Shown here piece by piece: positions 19,321 through 28,548 of a stretch of 28,548 nucleotides of DNA. Numbering within the stretch: the first letter of the stretch is position 1; each line of letters begins with the position of its first letter. The stretch is from Paraglomus occultum (taxonomy: Eukaryota; Glomeromycota; Glomeromycetes; Paraglomerales; Paraglomeraceae). The DNA lies in assembly GCA_910592205.1 (NCBI GenBank), contig CAJVPJ010000326.1:1-28548 (forward strand). Direction: 5' to 3'. The position numbers were made by a program, and so were the translations under genes. A model generated the notes under the pieces. The model did no database searches. It was not told the DNA's origin and saw only the letters and a program-made list of their open reading frames with translations.

Positions 19321-21755
19321 CTCTATTGGCGCATTACGACAACAGATATCTACGTTATTGAACTATTTTGAATAACAGCGACAAGGCTTGCTTTCTTTGA
19401 ACTTACGTCTCCTCTTTGTATCGTCTTCTATTCCGTTAGTAAGTTGTCTCTTTATTTGCTCATGTCTCTTCTCATTGGTTTATACGATATGCATTGTATG
19501 GTCGATGATCTACAGCGTAACAAACAAAGCAAGCAAAGCAAAGCAATGTATGCGCACTCTTTAAAAGTGAATGTATGCTAATAAACGTCTCTCGAATTTA
19601 GCGGTTCACCTCATTAACATTAATGTTAGAACAATCGAGGGTAATTTTTGATTGTGGCAGAATAATAAGGAAAATTATGGCAACGATTGTGTCTGTGATA
19701 GTAAACATTTCAGTATGCAAACTTGCAATAGCGTTGGTACGTCAAGGAAAATGTGATAATACGCCAAAATAATAACCGCAACGCTATCTAAGAATCTAAC
19801 TCTAATTTACCACACAAAGATTGATAGGTTTTTTAATTTTGTAATAATAATTAAGTTTTAATTGTCTGCTGTATAAAGTTATCCAATAAAACAAATATTT
19901 TGCTATACCGACAACATCGTTACTTGTCATTATCCCTGTCTCAAGCTAAATTTGAAGCTTTAAACAAACTATAAATCGTAGAAGAAACTGTTACCTATTA
20001 AACTATGTTAGAATTCCCATATCTGCCTACAGAGTACAAACAGTTGATAAAAATAGATTACAGCATTATTTAAAGTAACTGGAAAACCCTAATGAGGGAC
20101 ATAATTGTGCAAACACGTTGAAGTTTCCCTGCATACAGTCTATCATAAACCCTGTAGAATATTAGCTCAATCAAACAATAAATAGTTTGCGTCCGAGGAT
20201 ATATCATAATCATGCGCGGTTTCGGACACAAACTAAAAGTTTTATACTTCAACACGTTCTTACTGTGCTATATGTCCGGGTGACATGGTAATATTGACTG
20301 ATATCATATGCTTTATCGCCAAGTATAGTAACTATTTTTTTTCAATTGGACGTATCCAAACGAGACAGGAAAAGATTTGGCGATCAAAGCAAAAAAAAAA
20401 GGATTGTGCAAATCGATTGAATTTTTCGACATGCGGTCTTCATGTGCTTAGATACAAATATTGGCTGTTTAAAAAACGCGCTAAAAACATCCGATTGAGC
20501 TAAACTTTTACAGATAATCAGGGTTTATGATACACCATATGCAGGAAAATTTCTCAAAAGTGTTTACACGATTTTGCCTCAATCAAGAGTATCCTGTTAC
20601 TTTTAAACAGTGCTGTAAATTTAAATTATTCAGCAAGTAGTAATGTAATGCAAATATTCTGAAATTTAGATCTAATGAATTCTAATTGAGTTGCCAAGTT
20701 TTTTTTGAACGTTTGGACTAAATCAAAAATTTTTATGACTGCGCATATTTTAGTAATAATTAATAAATTAATTTACACGTTACAGAAGTTTTTTAAAAGT
20801 AAAATAACGTGTTGTATCTGTTTAAAGCACTACCGTGTTACGTTTTTTTTAAAAGTTAAATAATAACTGGTAAGGCAACTTTTCTGCAAATTTACAATTA
20901 CCAAATTATATACTAATACTTAAATATCTAATACTTATACAAAGTAAATTCTCACTTTAACAAAGATTGCATGTGACAAAAATTGTTCCAGAATAAATTT
21001 ATAAAGAAACATTTCACCTAAACACATTAGATAGCAGAACAAACTTTGAATTGTTACTGTGTATAAATATAATTAAAATTTTATATATTGCTTAAATCTT
21101 TATAGCAACTTGTTAGAATACTAATTTGAGCATTGTCTTTATTGTTCAAACTTGGAATTTTGACGTTACAAAGGGCAGTTGTATTAAAATCAGACTATTT
21201 CAGAAACACTGCGCATACTGTCATTGTCTAATACTAAATATAAAGAAAATAAGACAATTGCAGTTGCAAAACATAACAGCAGGCCTTGCACGTGAACGAA
21301 CAAAGACGAGGGGTAATTAAAAAAAAATTTGCAAGCAACCACTTTGTTTCACATGACAACGAGCGGCACAAGCATCGATCTATCCAAAGCTTGAGAAGGC
21401 ACTTGTTCTTTGAGTTGCGAGATTACAGAATTAGATTTTTACGGACATTATTTTCAAAGAAAAGAAGCTGAGGACTATTTCCAATTATCCAAAATTATGT
21501 GCACATAAATATGTATTACAAATTTAAAATAAAGTCTTTTGCTCTTATAGAAAAAATATTTTACTGATATTATAGAAAAAGTTTTATCGTAAAAGTTTGT
21601 TAGAAAATATGAAGTTTTTGACAACTTTGTGTCACGGTTTTGCTTGTAGCGGTTGTAAACACCTGATTACCATATAGCTACATATGTTATATAAGACAGA
21701 CATGAGTAAGTTTTATATTTATGTTTAATATATAAAGCATTTATTACACAATACC
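19321..21755. other. AT-rich spacer, nothing supportable
   Basis: Short frames, for example 20285-20503 and 21286-21471, are Lys/Arg/Phe-rich and show no motif or conserved-looking structure. A 14-base palindrome TAACATTAATGTTA sits at 19615-19628, and a small CAAAG-type repeat (AAGCAAGCAAAGCAAAGCAA) at about 19527-19546. No gene, tRNA or rRNA is supported. Confidence 0.55.
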
Positions 21756-22593
21756 GAATAATATATTATCGAAGAGTAGATACAATAATGGACGAAGAAA
21801 TATCGTTCACACGTAAAATTTCTAATACTTGTTATTATATTATATCATAGATATGATTTCGTTAATAAAGGTTAGTTTCAGCCTCAACATTAGTGTTTTT
21901 TCCCCCACTATCGTACTCTTGGATTTTATCAATAGTCCTTTGTGTCTCTATTAGCAGAAATTAGCAAGTGTGTTAGCAGTAAAAATTGGGTTATGTACTT
22001 AATATTAACCAAATTTATCAAAACTTTAATATTGCACCAAGACTAGGCATGAAAACCTTTATATCTCCGGCTATCGCATTTGTTAACGGCCAGTGCAATA
22101 ATTATTCCAAAGTCTTCTCTGAAAAAAATTGGAAACTTATCTTTCTTGATGTACTAATATTTGGCACAGGTTCCCCTTTATTGACAAAAAAATATTTAAC
22201 TTAAACAAATAATAATTTTTGTTGTAATGAATCTAACGAGTATTTAAACTCTCGGTATTTATACTACGTGCGAATGACTCTTTTGTATTAAACATAGAAT
22301 CTTATAATTACAGTCTTCCAAACTGTACACTTTTCCCGCTTTCCTTGTTAATCGCCAAGATGTTACCTCAACGCATCGCTATACTCTGCTACTTGTCTTA
22401 TTAGTCACGAAAAACTTACATGCAAGTGTCAATTCAAGAATTATAACAACCCGAATTTTCTCATGCCCGCTTATTATTCTATGACATGCTTATTAATTAC
22501 CAGAGTTTTCTTAATTGAAGTATCAGTATTGAAATAAGGAACTAAGTTAATAAATGATAACCATAATATAACAATTCCAATAATCATAAATGT
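21756..22593 (+). repeat. Dispersed ~0.8 kb repeat, copy B
   Basis: This is the direct-orientation partner of 2351-3120, about 19 kb away, with the landmarks listed there in the same order. Copy B lacks the ~65-base GC-richer segment that copy A carries at about 2371-2438; here GAATAATATATTATCGAAG is followed quickly by AATGGACGAAGAAAT. It also lacks the exact AGATTACGCCAAAGGCAAC duplication, having only a weak counterpart. No transposase or terminal repeat was found, so it may be a non-autonomous or long-dead element. Confidence 0.7.
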
Positions 22594-23497
22594 TGTGCTG
22601 CACTTGCTGTGTGGTATAAACCACACCTAACTAAATGAGAAAGCAAAACTAAAACAATTCAAATTAGGAAATATATGTATATTAAAATTTAAGTTAATTT
22701 ATTTGACTCATTATCATACATAGTTAGACCTTATTTAGAAAATTTATTTCAGTCTTCAAGTAAGAATAAGTTTATAGGTTTTGGACTTAAATTTCACCAT
22801 TCCGAATTACTCTCAGTATTTTAGAAATCACCTGATATCAGATCGCTTCAAGCTCTAGACTACTATCCAAGTCTATCCTATCAAAAGACTGATATAAGTT
22901 TTATTAACTATAATAATATAACATAACTTAATAATAAAAGTTGTATGGATCAAATTTAATTTACACCGCACACTGTGAAGGCCAATTGGTTTTGAATTAA
23001 TCTGTAATAAGATATTAGTTTTACCCTCGAGCAATTTCTGTAACTGTCTCTTCAGTAATAAAATGCTTCTTTTCTTAACCGTGCTATTGAGAAAAGCGTT
23101 CGCATTATTCGATTGTCTAGATCTTTTAAAAAAAAAGAGGGGGGGTAAGAACGAATTCCTAGCAAGGGAACAAAAACCATTGGGGGCTACCCAAAGGAGT
23201 TTAATGACCTTTATCTGCAACGACATTGATTTTTTGATTTTGGTCTTTGACTTATAAATAAAGGTAAAGCACCTCAAGGCCCGGACCGGAACATGTCAAA
23301 CTATCCATAATAACGAGAGGAAGTTTGTACGATGTCAAAGGGATTATGTCCCAAAGAAACATGCCAAACGTCAATTAATGGGAGTGAGTCTGAACGAACC
23401 AGGTCAACAGGCGGCGCTCAAAAAACTATACTTTGAATAGACACCCCGGCCCCACCCCAAACGAACCATCCACATGCCTTGTTTCTTCATAATGTAG
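22594..23497. other. Spacer, AT-rich then GC-richer toward 23500
   Basis: The minus-strand frame 22873-23226 (117 codons from an ATG) is Lys/Leu/Asn-rich with no motif and is probably compositional. From about 23275 to 23500 the base composition shifts toward GC (CCCCGGCCCCACCCC near 23444), marking the approach to the divergent ORF pair. No gene is supported. Confidence 0.5.
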
Positions 23498-23698
23498 TTA
23501 TCGCGGTCCGGACGCATATGGAGGCGTGTTTTTGAACTTCTTATTCAGTCGTCGATAAACTGTGCCGTATTTGTCTGTGAGTTGTAGCAAACTTGTCGTA
23601 TGTGCGTCATATATAGAGTGCGGCAATGGATTGTTCGGTGAAAGAAAAGTTGTCGGACAGCGATACATTCTGGTTATGTATGAGTAGAAGTCTTTCAT
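23498..23698 (-). CDS. Small ORF, 66 aa, hypothetical, left member of a divergent pair
   Basis: ATG at 23698 to TAA at 23498-23500 encodes a 66-residue basic protein (starting MKDFYSYITRMYRC, ending ASGPR) with balanced codons, unlike the AT-driven frames nearby. On the minus strand CTATATAAAC (about 23748-23757) is a good TATA box about 50 bases upstream, preceded by a pyrimidine-rich stretch (plus-strand GGGGGAGAAGGAGAGAGAGGGGGG, 23812-23835). The architecture resembles a genuine promoter. No domain, signal peptide or membrane span was seen, and no family is recognised. It could be the first exon of a longer gene. Confidence 0.35.
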   Translation of the reverse strand: MKDFYSYITRMYRCPTTFLSPNNPLPHSIYDAHTTSLLQLTDKYGTVYRRLNKKFKNTPPYASGPR

Positions 23699-23871
23699 CA
23701 GCGAACGGTAGATAAAGCGATTGTCGTTGTTGGGTGTTAAGAGTTGTTTATATAGTGTGCCGATAGATGATTGTTGTTGTATATTATTAAACTTTGCATT
23801 TGCGCTTTGATGGGGGAGAAGGAGAGAGAGGGGGGTATATATACGTTAATAGACGCGTGTTTGCGCGTTAG
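23699..23871. promoter_or_regulatory. Putative divergent promoter with two outward TATA boxes
   Basis: The 173 bases between two divergent ATGs contain CTATATAAAC on the minus strand (about 23748-23757) and TATATATAC on the plus strand (23836-23844), each pointing toward its own ATG. Between them lies a purine-rich tract (23812-23835) that reads as a CT tract for the minus-strand frame. CGCGTGTTTGCGCG (23854-23867), just before the plus ATG, is unusually CpG-rich for this DNA. Confidence 0.4.
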
Positions 23872-24054
23872 ATGACTAATGATGACTCACATCATCAATC
23901 GCGTCATATACATCCTTATAAGTATAAACGTTGTTATCTATGCAACAAGGGGTGTGAAAAGCATGAACAGGTATCGATATCATCATGCATTAAAAAGTTT
24001 TTCACTCCCACGGGCGGACTCGAATCATCAATCGCGTCATATACATCCTTATAA
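23872..24054 (+). CDS. Small His/Cys-containing ORF, 60 aa, disrupted by tandem duplication
   Basis: ATG at 23872, 28 bases after a TATATATAC box, opens a 60-codon frame. The first part is His-rich (HHQSRHIHPYKYK). It is followed by a compact Cys/His group, CYLCNKGCEKHE, and SSCIKKFF; four Cys and a His in this arrangement could bind metal, but it matches no zinc-finger family I know. The 133-base duplication at 23891-24147 adds a second copy of the same peptide in the frame shifted by one (133 = 3x44+1). The ATG frame therefore ends 31 codons into unrelated reading, while the second copy is read only in the other frame (to 24163). Whether this is coding or just a duplicated non-coding unit is unresolved. 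Confidence 0.33.
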   Translation: MTNDDSHHQSRHIHPYKYKRCYLCNKGCEKHEQVSISSCIKKFFTPTGGLESSIASYTSL

Positions 24055-24147
24055 GTATAAATGTTGTTATCTATGCAACAAGGGGTGTGAAAAGCATGAA
24101 CAGGTATCGATATCATCATGCATTAAAAAGTTTTTCACTCCCACGGG
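23891..24147 (+). repeat. Tandem duplication, two 124-base copies, 133-base period
   Basis: Bases 23891-24014 and 24024-24147 are identical except for C at 23929 against T at 24062. The nine-base spacer CGGACTCGA (24015-24023) separates them. The near identity shows a recent event, in contrast to the old dispersed repeat elsewhere. Each copy ends with TTTTTCACTCCCACGGG, which resembles the TTCTCACGGGCGG boundary motif of the array just downstream. Confidence 0.95.
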
Positions 24148-24257
24148 TAGTATATCAATATAATACTCCGCACGTGTGATTTAATTACAACTGATTTCTA
24201 TGATAGTAATGACATCTTAATGGCAAAATCTGATGTTCTGGAGTACGCATAGTAAAA

Positions 24258-24470
24258 ATTTATATTCTCACAGGTAGCGACCAGTGAAAATTTTTTACTG
24301 ATAAGCCATCGTATGATTTAATTAAACTTTTCACGGGGACGGCCAGGAGGGAGTGACCAGTGGTTTATCGATAAACCACGCGTACTATTAATAGCTGAGT
24401 GTCGTAATTCTCACGGGCGGTCAGGAGGAAACTAGTAGAATTATTACCACCGATAAACCATGTGTTTTGT
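24258..24470 (-). repeat. Degenerate tandem array of ~63-80 base units
   Basis: On the plus strand a boundary motif recurs: TTCTCACAGGTAGCGACCAGTG (24265-24286), TTTTCACGGGGACGGCCAGG then AGGGAGTGACCAGTGG (24328-24363), and TTCTCACGGGCGGTCAGGAGG (24408-24428). Equivalent positions are about 63 and 80 bases apart. Between them a second motif, YGATAARCCAYSG, recurs at 24294, 24369 and 24449. The middle copy forms a perfect 20-base palindrome. The units have diverged heavily. Orientation is arbitrary. The array could be part of a larger non-autonomous element. Confidence 0.6.
24360..24379. other. Perfect 20-base palindrome
   Basis: GTGGTTTATC is followed directly by its reverse complement GATAAACCAC, with no loop. 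It lies in the array at 24258-24470, and one arm recurs in diverged form in the flanking units. Candidate dimeric protein-binding site or cruciform. Confidence 0.85.
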
Positions 24471-24479
24471 AGAAATTTC

Positions 24480-25412
24480 TCGAATGTTTTACCTGAAAGA
24501 CACATGTCTTCTATATCCGGTTTTCTAATTTTTGAAGAATAACTTTTTTGTTTGTCGCTTTAATAACATCTGGCTTTTTTGGATTACAAATAGCGGTTTT
24601 TCTTATTCAAACTCAAAATCGATGTAATTTACTAGGACGTATGCAAGAGCGCGTTTTCAGAACATGTTATTACGTTAAAGGTCATATACAGTTTTCCCCA
24701 ATGCTGTTACTAAGGTATAGACCAAATCAATAATTTGAGTATTTTGCCAGTACACCATAATGGCGTTGATGTTTGTCTGAAAGTTAAAACGCAAAGTTAA
24801 CAATATTTTTGGAATCAATGGTTCAATTTTAGGCCTTAATCATAGCCTTTGTTCTTCATCAGTGATTTCAATTAATCAATAGAATGTCGAGCAGACCAAA
24901 CCGGTGCAAATGTTCGTCTAGCTGTAAGCGTTAATTCAAATGAACTCTAGTATGAAAGTCGATATTTACTTCTAAATGTGGAATCCGTTTGATTCAGCAT
25001 AGGCAATTGGACTCTAAAGTTAGAATACAAGCTTCCACCAGTAAGTTTCTTCTTTCCCTATCTACTTTGCTCGAATCTAAAAGTCTTGAGTCATCCAGTT
25101 TCATAAAGGGCGTTTATGCAATAATCTGATCGTATTGTCTTACATATAGAGTAAATCATCTAAACAATTCAGGAAAATACCAATGTACCAAGGTAGATCT
25201 TCAAGCGCTTGTCCAATCATTTGTTTATAGCAATAGCGAATTTTAATAACAAATCTGGTTATATATTATAAGGCTATCACGAAATTTGTCAATTGGTTAT
25301 AATGAAAAGCTTCATTACGGTCTGAAAATCCCAGCATTGCATCAACAAATTGTTAGGAGAAGACATTACAACAAATGATTTATTCGTCCGCTGATCCATA
25401 TGTTGAAAGGTG
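24480..25412. other. AT-rich spacer with scattered coding-like scraps
   Basis: Nothing is supportable as a gene. One scrap, ATG at 24884, reads MSSRPNRCKCSSSCKR then stop, which is Cys-rich but only 16 codons. The plus-strand frame 24548-24733 has no motif. Likely decayed DNA. Confidence 0.5.
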
Positions 25413-25499
25413 ATGGAAGAAAACAATGACGTGGAAAGAGAGAGTGATGAAGTCACTAGCAAGGAGGCTATTGAGTATCTTGAAGAAAATTTCAACTAA
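25413..25499 (+). pseudogene. Short acidic coding scrap, 28 codons
   Basis: ATG at 25413 to TAA at 25497-25499 reads MEENNDVERESDEVTSKEAI and then EYLEENFN, an acidic helix-like peptide with strongly protein-like composition. It is bounded upstream by a stop at 25404-25406. It is too short to stand as a gene and may be an exon of a decayed gene with the block at 25891. Family unknown. Confidence 0.25.
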
Positions 25500-25890
25500 A
25501 TGTATGGAAATGACATTCTCAATACGTATTAGTATTGACAGTTGCTTATTGCTCAATCACGAGATTTTCTAATACTAAATCTGCTAATTCATTGCTTTTT
25601 TCTTTAATCTTACAATACATTAGACGAGAAAAGTAGTCTCAAATGGAGCATCTATGAGATAAGTTATCCACCCACTGAAAAATAAAAATTACTATTCAGA
25701 TTCTATAAATCGAGTTTTGCTTTTATTGTGAATATAATACGTGTAAACGTGCAGACTTTGGATACAGTGAAATATATAATCTCCGGTACAACAAAACTTT
25801 GGGTTATAAGGAACTTTTGGACAAGGGAAGATTTTGTTCGTTATAACCAGATTGACTGTGTACTCCTAAGGGTGTACTTCAGCCAGAGAT

Positions 25891-26268
25891 ATGGATATTC
25901 ACATCACATCAAACCTCGTTTTTTTGCAAAGAGATTTTGTACCATTAAGAGTCAACGAAGCAGGTACCCAAGAAGATTTGTTAATAGCATCTCCACAACC
26001 GAAATATGGTAGAACCAACGCTGATGACGTATCCGCAGCCCCGAAGGTTTTACAAAATGAGCCGTCATAATTCACTTACATCAATCATCGTCATGACAGT
26101 TTTCTAATAGCAGTTTTTGAAGACGAGGAACAGCTATTCAGCTGCTGGTATGAAGACAAGGATTGTTTATGAATGCACAAAGGCTTGGTCTGTATAAATA
26201 ACACAGCGGATGACACAACGTTATGCTTCTGTTTATTTCTCTCTGACGCCACTACAACCAATCCCTAA
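25891..26268 (+). pseudogene. Broken reading frame, unrecognised protein, two internal stops
   Basis: ATG at 25891 opens a frame that reads MDIHITSNLVFLQRDFVPL and, further on, NEAGTQEDLLIASPQPKYG, to a TAA at 26068-26070. It then continues in the same frame as YINHRHDSFLIAVFEDEEQ and LFSCWYEDKDC to TGA (26170-26172), then MHKGLVCINNTADDTT, ending at TAA about 26266-26268. The composition is clearly protein-like across both stops, with acidic and aromatic residues typical of a folded domain, so a once-functional gene seems likely. No family, catalytic motif or splice sites that would remove the stops were identified. Confidence 0.4.
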
Positions 26269-26690
26269 CCAATCCCCAACGTATCCGCAATAGTTTGTTG
26301 AAAGGAACAATAAGCTTGCATTTGTAAAGATAACGTTTGGGTCTATCCAAACATACAGATATTGTTGACAAGCCTATTCTGCACAAGGGATGCTTATGAT
26401 AATGTCTCCAGTAATATTCACAATTTGTCAAAGACGTTCGGATCGAGTCTTATCTTGACTCCCCATTTGAAGGTTTCAAAAACGTTGATGATTGAATTAT
26501 TAGATATCGTGTTTACAAGCGCGATTACAATTGTAGCATCTTGCTTTGAAAGAACGATCATATTAAGACTTACGCCGACTTTCCACGATCAATATTTGGA
26601 GTCATCTGTGGGAGTACGTTGCACTTGGAAAATTTGCTTCAATATGCGCAAGCGGAATGCGTATTTCAGGTCGAAGTATAACTTAATTAT
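26269..26690. other. Spacer with an open but unconvincing plus-strand frame
   Basis: The frame 26362-26694 (about 110 codons) has no ATG near its start, and its peptide shows no motif. Local composition is less AT-rich than the flanks, so it may be another decayed coding region. No gene is claimed. Confidence 0.4.
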
Positions 26691-26692
26691 AT

Positions 26693-26761
26693 GATAGCCA
26701 TGCGTGGCAGGTAAGCGTCTCGCCTAGGAAAATGGACTGCAAACGAGAAAAACTATTCTCG
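26693..26761 (+). other. tRNA-like relic (5' half)
   Basis: TGGCAGGTAAGCG (26705-26717) resembles a D-arm and box A, and it is followed by TCTCGCCTAGGA, which reads like the 5' side of an anticodon arm. The pairing partner CGAGA comes only at 26744-26748, as if an insert of about a dozen bases sat next to the anticodon. CGAGAA can instead pair with TTCTCG (26756-26761). No T-arm or GTTCGA box B follows, so a working tRNA is excluded. Confidence 0.25.
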
Positions 26762-27064
26762 CCCAGTTATACCAGTCTAGAAGTTAAATCATATGTCATT
26801 AAAGTTACGAATTTACCTATAACCAAATTTTACTTCTACGAAAAACGGGTAAAATTGATAGCAATTACCGTGAATTTAAAAATTGCAGTGTGTTAGCTAG
26901 TCATATAAATAAAATGTTATAATAACCAACTTTCGTATCGCCAAAACAGCAAGTTACGCGACTTGAGTTTAATAAGTTAATTCTTTACATTCGTTCGAAA
27001 GCCCAAAAAACCAATTTGAACAATGGTATGACCAAACATGGCTTTCAATCCAGCATTCCCTGAA
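26762..27064. other. AT-rich spacer, nothing seen
   Basis: No coding frame, repeat or structured element could be supported between the tRNA-like relic and the microsatellite. Confidence 0.6.
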
Positions 27065-27081
27065 TACATACATACATTCAT

Positions 27082-27128
<47 letters not shown>

Positions 27129-27133
27129 AACAG
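27065..27133 (+). repeat. CAGA microsatellite with flanking ATAC/CAAA variants
   Basis: A perfect CAGA run covers 27083-27120 (nine and a half units). It is preceded by ATACAT-type units (27065-27082) and followed by imperfect CAGACAAACAGG. It lies about 80-150 bases past the stop of the minus-strand phosphatase gene, so it may be in its 3' UTR. Confidence 0.95.
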
Positions 27134-27215
27134 GAAACACATATTATACAGAATCAAACATATTAGATGTACTAATACATATTTGTCAATGCCTCTAATA
27201 CTAATCCCAATCTCC

Positions 27216-28546
27216 TCAAATAATTAGCCAGTCTCCATTATCTTCATGTGCACTCAACTCCTCGCTCGTTACGGTCGGAGGAGATGGTTGACGAGGTATC
27301 GGGCTCTCAGATCTCAATGTCAACCAATCATCCCAAGTATCGTCAGTATTGCCATTCAACTCCTCGTCCTTCTTACCAAACAACCCGGCCCAATATTTCA
27401 AATCACTTGTTTTTGTCCTGGGAAACAGTACTGCTCCATTCCCCATCTTTTCCTTATCCTTGGCTCCTCCATCATATAATTCATTAGTAAAATCTTCTAC
27501 TTTTGAGTTTATATAATCCCACAACGAATTTGTGCATGCCTCCACATTATATTGTACACGTTCCTTTTCCGAATTAAACAAAAACGTTCCAAACTGACAT
27601 GAATACACGTGATAATGCATTTCAATCAGAAACTTCTCATTGAACTCAAACCTATCTGGAAATTGACACAACAATTGATAAACGCAATCTAGAAATTGGT
27701 AAAACACTGGTGACGTTTCTTTAACGTGTGATTGATTATTCATTGACATCACTGAATTGTTGCTTGATATCGTGATAAAATATTTCTCATTTGACAAGTG
27801 TCCTGAGCGATCACTAAACTTGTGGCCAAACGATATCCAGTCTTTTTCGACGAGTACCTGAAACCCGCGAAGTGTGCGATAGTAAGGGTCGAGACAGAGT
27901 TCAGCTATGGATGTCAATTGTGCCGTACGATCCCATCCGTCTGAGCAATGGACTAGTACGTGCGAGTTAAACAGGTGGATATGATTAACGATGATCCCTG
28001 TAGCCTCAAGGAGGGTACTTATGTGTTTGAGCCAGTTGGATTTGTCCAAGAGCGAATGTTTTATTGGAATTCGCTGGATATCGGATGATTGGATTGCTGG
28101 CAATAAGAGTAATTTTTTGACAAAGAAATAGAGGGTAGTAGTGCAAATTGAATTGCAAAAAAAAAACAAAAAGACCATGTCAATATAATATAATGCTATC
28201 CCATAAACAATAAACACCCAAAAGTCTAGCTTCTACTTTATTATCCCCACCAAATCCTGGCATTAACAAGTTTACCATCAACCATCTTCGCCAAAGATTC
28301 TCTCATCACATGAATATTATCGATTCCCATCTGTAGTTTCTGCCAACTTTTATAATTCTCCATACACTCTGTTCCTGCGCCCATTGCTCTGCTGGCAATG
28401 ATATTTATAGTCGGACGTGCGTCTACGATCAGATTGCGTTGTGTTGATCCGTAGACTGTTTGCCCATCAACAGAGGGTAGGTTCGTTTGGAAGATGGCTT
28501 CGATTAGCTTCTCGTCTTGAGCAGAACGCTTCAGTTTTATTCCAAC
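27216..28546 (-). CDS. YMR1: Myotubularin-type phosphoinositide 3-phosphatase, C-terminal part (5' end outside window)
   Basis: Two exons on the minus strand, 28546-28276 and 28096-27216, join through a 179-base GT-AG intron (phase 1) to 383 residues; the N-terminal half lies beyond the right edge. Exon 1 carries the family signatures NLIVDARPTINIIASRAMG and GIDNIHVMRESL. Exon 2 carries the active site HCSDGWDRT, with the CX5R cysteine codon at 27947-27945 and the arginine six residues on. Next come the conserved DPYYRTLRGFQVLVEKDWIS and FGHKF, and then FYQFLDCVYQLLCQFPDRFEF. The enzyme removes the 3-phosphate from PI3P and PI(3,5)P2 on endosomal and vacuolar membranes. An Asn/Ser-rich insert of about 25 residues separates SGHL from SPVF. 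The tail is acidic and Trp-containing (DDTWDDWLTL), then Pro/Ser-rich. Catalytic residues are intact. YMR1 is the yeast family member; one-to-one orthology was not tested. Confidence 0.92.
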
Positions 28547-28548
28547 CA

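Noticed and set aside
19615-19628. Palindrome TAACATTAATGTTA
   Set aside because: Short AT palindromes are common in this DNA, and nothing around it adds support.
22873-23277. 134-codon minus-strand frame
   Set aside because: It has no ATG at its start (117 codons from the first ATG). The peptide is Lys/Leu/Asn-rich with no motif and partly encoded by a homopurine run, so it is best explained by composition.
25728-26012. 94-codon plus-strand frame
   Set aside because: It lacks an ATG start and overlaps the more protein-like frame starting at 25891.

Overview
The window looks like nuclear DNA of a filamentous fungus. It has a chitin synthase, short GT-AG introns, pyrimidine-rich promoters on the sense strand, and GC-balanced exons set in very AT-rich spacer. 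The AT bias, the many decayed gene fragments and the dispersed repeats suggest an early-diverging fungus such as an arbuscular mycorrhizal Glomeromycotina (Rhizophagus-like). That assignment is inference; no rRNA or marker gene is present to prove it.

Three genes are secure. (1) A four-exon fumarate reductase of the yeast Osm1/Frd1 type, fused at its C-terminus to a cytochrome b5 domain (plus strand, 5998-8606). (2) A five-exon class IV (Chs3-type) chitin synthase (minus strand, 13862-9122), convergent with the first. (3) The C-terminal part of a myotubularin-type 3-phosphoinositide phosphatase (minus strand, 28546-27216), which runs off the right edge. They do not form a pathway: redox metabolism, cell-wall synthesis and endosomal lipid signalling simply sit side by side.

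The rest is gene-poor. The left arm (1-5600) is a graveyard of broken reading frames on both strands. One (945-1998, minus) keeps a Walker-B-like stretch and recalls the NTPase part of fungal Crinkler-like proteins. Another (3947-5168, plus) keeps a leucine-rich coiled coil, basic clusters and a domain recalling the expanded kinase-like/Crinkler accessory families of Rhizophagus. The middle arm (13863-23497) is mostly AT-rich spacer with a 5S rRNA 5' fragment, a broken poly-asparagine frame, a hairpin, and the second copy of a ~0.8 kb dispersed repeat whose first copy lies at 2351-3120.

The most unusual block is 23498-24480. Two short ATG-started frames diverge from a 173-base region with a TATA box on each side. 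One of them carries a 133-base tandem duplication that shifts its frame by one, and next to it is a degenerate array of roughly 63-80 base units containing a perfect 20-base palindrome. The remainder (24480-27200) holds decayed coding fragments, a tRNA-like relic and a CAGA microsatellite.
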